The translations under genes and the position numbers were made by a program. This document shows positions 29,795-37,812 of a stretch of 37,812 bases of DNA, one piece after another. How positions within the stretch are numbered: the stretch's first letter is position 1; the number at the start of each line of letters is the position of its first letter. The notes under the pieces are model-generated. The model saw nothing but the letters and a program-made list of their open reading frames with translations. It was not told the origin of the DNA and did not search any database. Origin of the DNA: Perkinsus olseni. Taxonomy: Eukaryota; Perkinsozoa; Perkinsida; Perkinsidae. The stretch spans positions 1-37,812 of the forward strand of contig JABANP010000509.1 of assembly GCA_013115135.1 (NCBI GenBank), in the 5' to 3' direction.

Positions 29795-32700
29795 ATGACC
29801 GCCGATGTGGACGTCTCCCCTGTTTCCTTCGTGCATGACAATCTGGACAACAGTCGGGAGCATCAACAACAACATCCTCAACGGAGGCTTCTGTCCGAGG
29901 GTGCCGCCGATACTGATGATGTCTACGATCTACGGAATCAATGTAAGAATTTTTAGATGTGCGTCGGCTCCTTCGGAATTCTCCGGCCTTCTAATTCAAC
30001 TCAGACGATGCACCTGCTTTCTCAGTCTCCGTCGACCGCCTGTCCCGGCGTGACCTCGAGCTCATCTCTCCTCCAGCATCAATGTGCTCGGTTAATGGTA
30101 CGACTAGAGCCCACACAAGGTTCTTCGACAACCTAGTAACCGCGGCCCCCAGTGAAGCAAATGCGGACGCTGTGCCGCAACCTGTGGCTGAGGTAGGGAG
30201 GGATTCGCCACGCTGGAGAAATTGCGCTGCGTGAGCTGTACAAGTTGATGTTGTAGACAAGACGAACTTCCGATGTGAATCGCACCGTCAAGCAGGCGAA
30301 AGTCGCGATGAAGAACCGTCGACGTCGGAAGAGGAAAAATCGAGTAAGGGAATACTCTGATCGTCCCGACTCTGTACTCGGTATATCTTCCTCAGTCCTC
30401 GTACTGTCGAGCGCTTCTTGATAGAGCCATCACTACGTGATGACGAGGATGACATAGCTACAACGTGAGTCTTCGTTCTCTCAATGGAGGCACAATGCAA
30501 GAGCAAGAGAGACAGCTGTGGATGTCCCTGTTGTTCCATTGCTGTCCATTATCTGCTGCTCCAAGTGCCTCTCACGCTTGGTCGCCCAGGCCCGGCTCGG
30601 ATGAGAACAGGATCTCCTCGGCCTCCACAGGGGAGTCGCCGCACCGCCGATCGTCTACCCGAGGCTGTTGCCGATCCATGAGCGGATGCTTCAACCCCAA
30701 CAACGACTGCATGCCTTGGCTGCCCATCCTGTACTGATAGGCCCTCGCAGTAGTGGGAGCTGCCATCGGCTCAGGTCCCCGGAGAAGAAGTGGTATATTC
30801 GGATATGGATACCTCTCATCTTCACCGCTCTAGTGAGTGCAGTCCCCCAGTCCATTCGCCCCTACAGCGTCGTTGGCAGATGTACACTGCCACTCTGGAA
30901 ACGTTTCGTCTATGTTTCCTCACAGCGGAGGACTCAAGGACCTTCTGGGAGGTGAGCTCGACTCGAGTCGTGATGTTCTCTTGGATGGTCGTGATCAGGT
31001 CACCACTATTCTCGTTGATATCATATTCGTTGTGGATCTGCTACTCAACTTCCGTCTCATGTATCAGAGGTCGGACGACGGCATGCTTGAGCAGCGCGGC
31101 AAGTGAGGCGGGGCCCTGCGCTACTCTCAGCGTGGGAGCTGTTGGCGCCCTCTAGGAAAAAGTCATTAAAACGCGAACCAAACTGTCACGCAGATTGTGT
31201 TTCTGATATTCACTGATGGTGCCCAATATGAGAGACCTACTTAGTGAAAATAAGCACATATTCCTCATCTTATGGTAGCGCTCGCCCTCGAGCCTCCATA
31301 GTTTCGTAATAAGTGGACGCTCGTATCGTGATATGGTGCTCCTTCTTTTCAGCCGTATTTTCTACCACTATCTTTGCACTTGGTTTATATTCGACCTCCT
31401 GGCCTGCCTCCCCCTAATCGCGGCAGCTGTGCCAGATTTCGACACGGTAGCCCTACGCCCAGCGAGATGCTCGTCACTCAGCCCCCTTCGGCCTCAGGAC
31501 AGCACAGGCTTCAATGCTATCCGACTTCTACGTCTACTCCGTCTAATTCGACTTTTCAAAGTGCTGCAGCACCGCGCTCTGTTGAGCGGCGTCTTTCATC
31601 GGTGAGTAGCTTAACTGGCAGCTCCCTTGTGGAAGCAGCCCTGGCAGATTCCTGAGTGAGGCCTGGGCTGAGTTCGCCCTTTTCGGAGTGTTCCTAGCCA
31701 CTGCAATACACGTCATTGCCTGCATATGGTGAGCTGGCAGGACTGACGATCATACTTTAGAGGATCTCGTGAAGCATAGGTACCTCATTGCCAGGGCGGA
31801 GGACTTCTCACAGCGGAGCTGGCCGCGGCGACAGCTGAGCTCATTCGTACGACACAACTGCTCAGCATTCGCGGATTCTGCTGCGAGTGGCCTGTCAGGA
31901 CGAGACTTGTGATGATCTACAGTACCTCGATACGGAGGAGCTCATCGATCAGTGTATACGCCCGCTCGGCGTCAGGTGAGTCCAGAAGAGAATCGATTCC
32001 GCGCTTTCCCAATTTGATCTGCTCTCTCCCTTTCTACTGACTCGGAGTTTCCTTCGTGGCGTAGATACGTGGCCTCCGTCTACTGGGTGGTGACTACCGT
32101 AACAACAGTCGGCTACGGCGACATCACACCCAACACTCCAGCGGAATACGTACGAAGGTCTTCTTTGCTCTCGAGGGTACGGCATGTCCTGACAGGTCTT
32201 CGCCATGGCCATCATGTGCCTCGGCGTTGCAGTGTATGCTCAGATCATCAGTCGAGTCGCTAGTGAGCTTCCACTGCCTCCGCCCTCTCGAAGCTCCATC
32301 TGTCGCTGTTAGACATCCTGGCCCTTCGTGATAAGAGCAGGAAGCTGCGCAACCAACGGCTCTCTCATCTGGTGGAGTTCTGTTCGAATGCCGAGATAGA
32401 CCTAAAGCTGATCAAAGATTTGAGTAAGCGGGTAGATAGTTGCTGCAGATGAAAAATTGGTATGACAGACGACCTTATGCTGGCTCATTCGGAGACCGAC
32501 ACGTCACTCAACCCACAGCAGGTTGCGACTATTATGGGAACATTCCCAATGGAGGTAGCGCGAGGAAGGGGCGCCAAGCCCTAGGGCTTTGCAGGACGTC
32601 AGTCCGTCGGCTTCCGGTATAATCTTTCGAGGCGTTAGTACTGACAAACGACGAGCGGGGATTTGCGGCAGTACTCCTCTGATGCGACATTCGGAATGCC

Positions 32701-34214
32701 ACGCGAGTGCTCGGAGTTCCTTCGTTCGCCGTCTAAGGTTCCACGCCCGATCATCTTCTCGTCGTCGCTGCTCGTGATCTCAGGTTCGAACCAAACTAGC
32801 GTACTCGATGCACGGTGGTCGGCATCTAAGCCTTGATATTTTCTCTGACTCGCGTAACAAGAACGCTTTGGTAGGGCATCAACCGTAACAGGACCACAGC
32901 CGACTCGGCCGATGCAGATATGTCATCTTGCGCCCCTCCTGCAACGAGTGGTGAAGAGCCCTGTGGACGAGAAGAACGGGCTTATATGGAAAGTTGGTAA
33001 GCTCAGCGATGGGCGGGCCCGACCTCCGATTTCGTGCCAGGCGATATCGCTGACCAAGTAGTGTTTGTCGTGAGGGGCCAAGTGGGCGTGGAGGCTCCGT
33101 CGGATAGTGCGCAGGATGAGGCTAAGGGAGGTGAGAGCATCGGCACCCCACCGCTGTGGTGTTGCCGCTGGCAACTTGCCAGTCTACTTCGGTCAATGCA
33201 ATATAGTACGTTATCATGCCCCTGTCAGATGGTCCTCGTCCGCCCCTCTGGTTCTATAAGGAGGGCAGCTACTTTGGTGAAGTCGAGCTTTTCTGCCAGG
33301 TGAGTGCTTTGCCGTCCGCCGTGAATGGGGCGCACAGCGACGGGGAATCGGCCACAGGGGCGGCTTCAATCTATTCCGCCGTGTACTTTCAGGAGCATCG
33401 GCAGTTTAACGTGAGAGCCTACAGCGATGCGGAGCTGTTCGCCTTAGATGCTGCCGCTCTATTCCGTGAGTTGACGCCTGGCGTAGGTCTCGACCCGCTA
33501 TTCCTCCCCTTTCGTAGAGACTTTCTGTGCCTTCCCGCATTTACTCATGTCCATGCAGAGGGACGCGACAGAGAAGCTGAAATACGTAACGGGTTTACCA
33601 TTGGCAGCACCTGTGAATCCAACTGTCTCTAGTTTTGTGTGCATCCAAGACTTCACGCGGAGCAGTTCAGAGCTTCCCTCAAGACAAGACGGAATCTCGT
33701 GGCTCATCGTGAGTGACGGCGGACTTCCCTCGGCAGGACAGGTCGATCATTCAGATCGTACTGCGCGTGGAATCAGCGACGTTAGCGACTTGGCAATACA
33801 TCGGGAGAAGATCGACACCTCGGGCGTCCTGTCCTACCATCGAGAGTTCTCCCGAGGTGAGCCGCAGAGGTCATCATCCATAGTCTATCAACGACCGGTT
33901 TTCTCTCAGGTTCCTCTCATCACAAAGATACCAAGTTGGGGAAGAGCGATCTAGTGAGTCATTGCCGCTTGAGCTCGCCCTCGGACTTCTTGTTGCAGAT
34001 GGACGAAAGCGATGATTCAGCCTCTCCCTATGAGAACTCCTCCAAGCTCGCGAAACAGCAGGAATCTCTCCTGCGTCTCGTAAGCCTTCGCCCGCCTCTC
34101 ATCGACTATTTGAATGCTTTTTCTCTCTTGCAGGTGAAGGATGATCTCTTGCCTGCCATTGATGATATGGAATTGAAACTTCGTACGGTCTGCGCAGCTC
34201 CGGCTCCGTCGTGA
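29795..34214 (+). CDS. Voltage-gated K+ channel with cyclic-nucleotide-binding domain
   Basis: Read through many short introns. Exon 1 29795-29942 (ATG, disordered N-terminus) and exon 2 30005-30192. S1 WYIRIWIPLIFTALMYTA (30775-30832 joined to 30880-30951). S2 VDIIFVVDLLLNFR (30999-31102). S3 TWFIFDLLACLPL and S4 RLLRLLRLIRLFKVL with regular Arg (31353-31601). S5 FLATAIHVIACIWYLIARAE (31648-31728 joined to 31780). Pore YWVVTTVTTVGYGD (32065-32149; TVGYGD at 32105-32122 is the K+ filter). S6 VFAMAIMCLGVAVYAQII (32196-32262). C-linker LRDKSRKLRNQRL (from 32313). CNBD pieces PGDIADQVVFVVRGQVGVE (about 33037) and GSYFGEVELFCQ (ends 33299). The last two exons give a helical tail (stop 34214). The order matches the CNG/HCN/EAG class. 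A frame break lies in the turret (31830-31920) and exons at 30193-30730 and 32420-33030 are unsettled. Confidence 0.8.
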
Positions 34215-35200
34215 GGGATTTTGCGTTTCTTCTCAGATACTTTATTACTTGCTCAGCAAAGGACAATGTCTTAGCGGCTGGACTGACCTCACCGTCGCTG
34301 TATAATATTCTTTACTTCATGCGTGCTCCTAGTTGTCGTCGTTAAGTGAATCTTCGTGACTAATTACTGTTCCGCATATTAACGTATTACTCTTATAGTG
34401 CTATTCGTTACAACAGCTGCTGAATAATCAATTATCGCTATAAAGCCTCTATTGAGTGTCTCGATAAACAACAACAGCAGCAGATGAACTGTCTCTTGGC
34501 ACATGCCTCTGTGCATAACATCCTGTTGTGTTCAGTCTCGGTGGGGAGGGTCTGCTGCCCTTTCGATATTATACCACGATGTGTACAGCGCCTAGCTCTG
34601 ACTCGCAAAAAGCGAGAAATTGTAACCAAAATATATTAAGGGGCCTGCTGTTCCGTTACTGCCCAAGTTATCCCGCTTATCATAGGACACGTTTGGAACG
34701 GAGAGTTCCAAACGTTCCTTACCGAGTACCTCCTCAGTGCGGGCGAGTATTCGCACCTGGTTTAAAGGCTTCGGAGGTTTTCGAGAGAGGCTTCAGCGTC
34801 GTATGGAAGCGCTTCTAGCGTTGTGAGAGGCTCTTAAGACAGCTCCTCCCAATCTTCGGCGCGGCAGTTGGAAGTTGTTTTGCAAGCGCTCTTACTATTA
34901 CATGGAACAGGGATGTACTTTCGCAAATTCCAAATAATTACGAGGTTGCTAACATTGAACTCTGGTTACAACGCGAAACTATCGGCAATGTACGACAAAT
35001 CGTCATTCCCATGAGGGCATGATAAATTACTGGTAAACTGCCGAATACATGCTACGCTGCGCCGTCACTTCGCCGCAGGAGCCATCGGCATGAGCTGTGC
35101 CGGATCGCAAATAATGGGCATGGAGAACCCGGGGGCGGAGGTTCTCGAGTACCTCCTGAAACATCAGTAGATGTGACTCAACCGCAAAACCCTGGAGAAG
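34215..35200. other. Convergent intergenic region, with hairpin
   Basis: 3' flanks of the channel (plus) and the globin (minus). At 34690-34714 there is a perfect hairpin, CGTTTGGAAC, 5-nt loop, GTTCCAAACG. Otherwise AT-rich without a gene. Confidence 0.5.
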
Positions 35201-35202
35201 GA

Positions 35203-35932
35203 TCAGACGGCAGCGCGAGGGCGAAGAGGCCGCCGAAGCGTCGACGATACCAAAGTGTCGTTGCAGAGGTCGTGATCTTGTCCAAGCAATCGTTGTGATC
35301 GGTGGATCAGTTGAAGGAAGCAATCGAAATGGTAGTCGTCGATGGCCAGCGCCTGAGAGAGTAGTCACAGACAGCCAAATTATGGTCGATGACGCAGTGC
35401 AGGCTAGACGATGCCAAGAAAAGGAAATGATATTGATGAAAATCTCAGCCTCGCGCCGGCGGGCACGAACTATTCTCTCACCTCGTGAACCTCATCCAAA
35501 GGTCGACCCTGATAATCTTGCGGGCCACCAAAGGCTTGCAATAAGTAGGAAGTGAGCCCCTGCCACATACTCTCCAGTTTAGCTCCCTCGAAGAACATTC
35601 CGATGCCTGAACAATTCAATCGGCAGTACTGTGCCGAGGGAATACGAAGAAGCCGCCTACGGTGGTCCCGAGTAACCATCGTGAAGAGCTTGTCGGCCAG
35701 CTCGACCACTCCTTCCCTCCCACCGAGGCGCTCTAAGAGTTGACCGGGGCTCTCGAGCTGGGCCTGAGATGGGGCCAAAGCGCGATGGGAAGGCGCTCCC
35801 AAGCCTCACCTTCTTCCGAGACATCTCCATCCTGACGACACATCCGCCGGTGATTGCCGATCGGGATCCGTTAAGCACTTCAATGGAATCCTCAGTGGCT
35901 TCACCATCCACGTCCAGTTCCTTACCTGCCAT
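35203..35932 (-). CDS. Truncated (2-on-2) haemoglobin
   Basis: Four exons: 35932-35810, 35763-35661, 35606-35482 and 35352-35203; introns of 46, 54 and 129 nt, all GT-AG. They join to 501 nt, 166 residues, with no frame break. After a 48-residue acidic N-terminus come the family landmarks: LLERLGGREGVVELAD (helices A/B), RDHRIGMFFEG, AFGGPQDYQGRPLDEVHE (GGP, Y-x-G and the proximal His) and IDDYHFDCF (helix G), then a helix H ending RRPLR. Truncated globins bind haem and act on O2 or NO (family knowledge). The phase agreement of all joins makes the model strong. Its ATG is only 6 bp from the stop of the globin gene upstream. Confidence 0.85.
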
Positions 35933-35938
35933 ACGCTA

Positions 35939-37200
35939 TCAGCGTTCGAGCGGGCGGACTAGCGCAGTGGAAAATAACAGCAGCTGAATGACACTCACAG
36001 GCGGCCATCCAAACTGATAGAAAAGCATCAAAATGGTAGTCAGTAATATTCATATCATAATGCGCGGGCTTCAGGTGAGTGTTGTCGTACCTGAGCCACA
36101 AGACGGCCCTACAGAGCAGCACGGCGAGGCCGAGTGGCTCCAAGGCTTACTGGAGTGGCCCGCCGAACGCTCCAGACATGAACTGGTATAATTTCCGACG
36201 GATATTCCGCCGTTTGAAGTGACTTTTCTCGAAGTAGAAGCGGAGGCGGCTGTCCTCCGAGACTTTCTCATTCCTGATAAAGACACCTTTCCGCGTCGAT
36301 GAGCCTGGTAGGGAGAGCTTGCTGACTGCGCTGTAGCGAGAATGGATTCACGCTGAGGAGCTGTTTGATAGTGTATCGTGTGGGGAGCTCATGGGGCGTC
36401 TCGTTCGCTCGGGCCCTTCCTTCGTCCGCCGACTACTGCGGTTGAGCGCAGACGGGCAACTGTCGACATCGGTTGCGTTCATGATACAAGAGATTCACGA
36501 CCGACTTCGCATCCACGCCATAACGGCAACATTTCCACCGTCAGGTCCTATCTACGGGCGTATGTGTAAGTTGGTTTGTGAAGGCCCTCATCGAGCAACC
36601 TCACATGACATCAGCCAAAGTCTCCAGTTGGTCGTCTCCACCCAACCTCTCCAGCAGCGTCTGACCGTTCTTCGTCACGACCACATTAACCTCATCGCTT
36701 CGACCAAGTACCTGCATAGGCCTTGCAACTGCATCCAGCTGGTATCTACTGCCCACCTCTGACCGCAGAGGCTCCAGATTAACGATCAGCTCGTCGACGA
36801 CAGTTTCATCAACATCGCTGGCGCTGAGTGCCCTGGGAACGGCAGCCGATAGACTAGGTGTTACGATGAAGAGAAGCCCACCTCAAAAAATCAGCTACGA
36901 ATGCATCGAAGTGGTAGTCGGTGATGCCGAGGCCTTCATGAGCTGCTGTGAGATCCCGACCTGGGAGAACCCAATTTGAGGAAGTGGGACCCGCGGACTG
37001 GAGCCACCTTGGTAGTTCTTAGGCCCACCGAACCTGTCGACGAGGGAAGACGGTGACGCCTTGTTTCAGCTGGTCTCGCTTCTCTGGCTTGAAGAAACGT
37101 TTTCATCCGTGCGTCCGTGGCGAGGATCGAGGAAGAGTCGGGTCTCACAGATGAGCCTCAGCTTAGGGCGTTGAGGACCGCTCACGTCGACATGGCCGCC
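35939..37200 (-). CDS. Two-domain truncated haemoglobin, first domain with frame offsets
   Basis: Two globin domains in one reading direction. First domain (37130-36882): ILATDARMKTF, then (+1) KPEKRDQLKQ, VTVF, then (+1) LVDRFGGPKNYQ, an intron 37007-36961, and GRDLTAAHEGLGITDYHFD. Both offsets are one extra base between conserved motifs. The A/B helix region upstream (LGG near 37200) is poorly readable. A linker exon from 36832 (ALSASDVDETVVDELIVNLE) leads straight to the second domain: LLERLGGDDQLETLADVM (exon end 36605), a long intron, then EKVSEDSRLRFYFEK ... FGGPLQ (36273-36151) and DNTHLKPAHYDMNITDYHFD (36090-36015), ending near TGA 35941-35939. The second domain's C-terminal helix is short. 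The 5' start is not fixed. Confidence 0.65.
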
Positions 37201-37812
37201 GAGGGCGCCGCAAGGGAAGTCTGGTGGACCCTTCGTTTCCACCGTGGCCAGTTTCATCCCTGGTTCAGAAAGAAGAAGAACTGTCTCGGATCGCCGGCCC
37301 GGAAGCACCTGTCACTGTCACAGACGGAGAGGATCGGTCGATGATCAGATGAGAAACGACGGATCTAGCCGTCGGCGCAGCATGATCCATCACGGATCGC
37401 CTCTTGAGAAATCCTCTAAGCAACTTGCATGAAAGCGGAATAAAGATTCCGGAGATTCTTGAAAATTTCCGGATCCCGTGAGGAACTGAGGGTGGCCGGA
37501 CGATTTATTCACATTGGTTCCACGTGGCATCTGACGTTCAGCTCGCCTCCGATGTGCGATCGAGGAACCTGGAGAAAGCGGACAAGATAACAACAAAAGG
37601 ACGACGTGAATGTTTGCGTTGCCGTTTTGCCGTCCACCGAATCGCCGTGGTCCGCCTTGTTGTGGCCTTTCACGACATGCTTCCGTTGTTCTTCCATCGT
37701 AGAGAGATGACGAGGTCATGCAGCACATCAGTCATATCAAACCACCGATGGATATCGCACGCTTCAGCCTAAGATCCTCCACGACCAAGTCAACTCACTC
37801 TGATGTAACGCA
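37200..37812 (-). other. 5' flank or first exon of the two-domain globin
   Basis: An ATG at 37697 opens a plausible hydrophilic N-terminus (MEEQRKHVVKGHNKADHGD...) up to a CAG/GTTCCT donor near 37570, which could be exon 1 of the globin gene. Nothing else is recognisable, and the window ends here. Confidence 0.3.

Noticed and set aside
36240..36280. A fifth +1 frame break in the second globin domain
   Set aside because: A long intron ending TTTATCAG before GAATGAG joins LADVM to EKVSEDSRL in frame and at the same spacing as in the single-domain globin.
1..37812. tRNA, rRNA or spliced-leader RNA genes
   Set aside because: I saw no cloverleaf, rRNA core or leader sequence on either strand by eye; a covariance search was not possible.

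Overview
The window reads as nuclear DNA of a protist. Genes are cut by many short GT-AG introns (about 31 to 80 nt, one near 330), there is no bacterial operon layout, and base composition is near balanced. The gene mix (a large GT gene with secreted-type Cys-rich N-terminal repeats, a cyclic-nucleotide-domain K+ channel, multi-domain truncated globins) makes me think of an alveolate such as Perkinsus. That assignment is inference; no marker gene here proves it. Splice models were built by eye from reading-frame continuity and family motifs.

Layout. 1-3415 is a satellite array of about 100-bp units running off the left edge. 3418-4936 holds two tandem copies of a spliced gene of unknown function. 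4937-10440 and 16511-21335 are two copies of a large segmental duplication. Each carries genes for small secreted Cys-rich proteins (minus strand) and a decayed copy of a glycosyltransferase gene. The one longer, still recognisable glycosyltransferase gene lies between them at 13098-14895. Copy 1 carries a 623-bp inverted-repeat element that copy 2 lacks. 23.8-28.7 kb has intron-rich genes, including an F-box protein. 29795-34214 is a voltage-gated, cyclic-nucleotide-binding K+ channel (plus strand). 35203 to about 37200 is a minus-strand truncated-haemoglobin cluster that converges on the channel.

The two most unusual things are these. First, a family of five secreted Cys-rich genes shares a cysteine framework and an AGCT-rich upstream motif at a fixed distance. 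Second, the region is peppered with self-complementary insertions of the form X, inverted X, X. Three of the four that separate the two recent duplicates are exactly 14 nt long. These insertions look like a specific, repeatedly acting mutational process.
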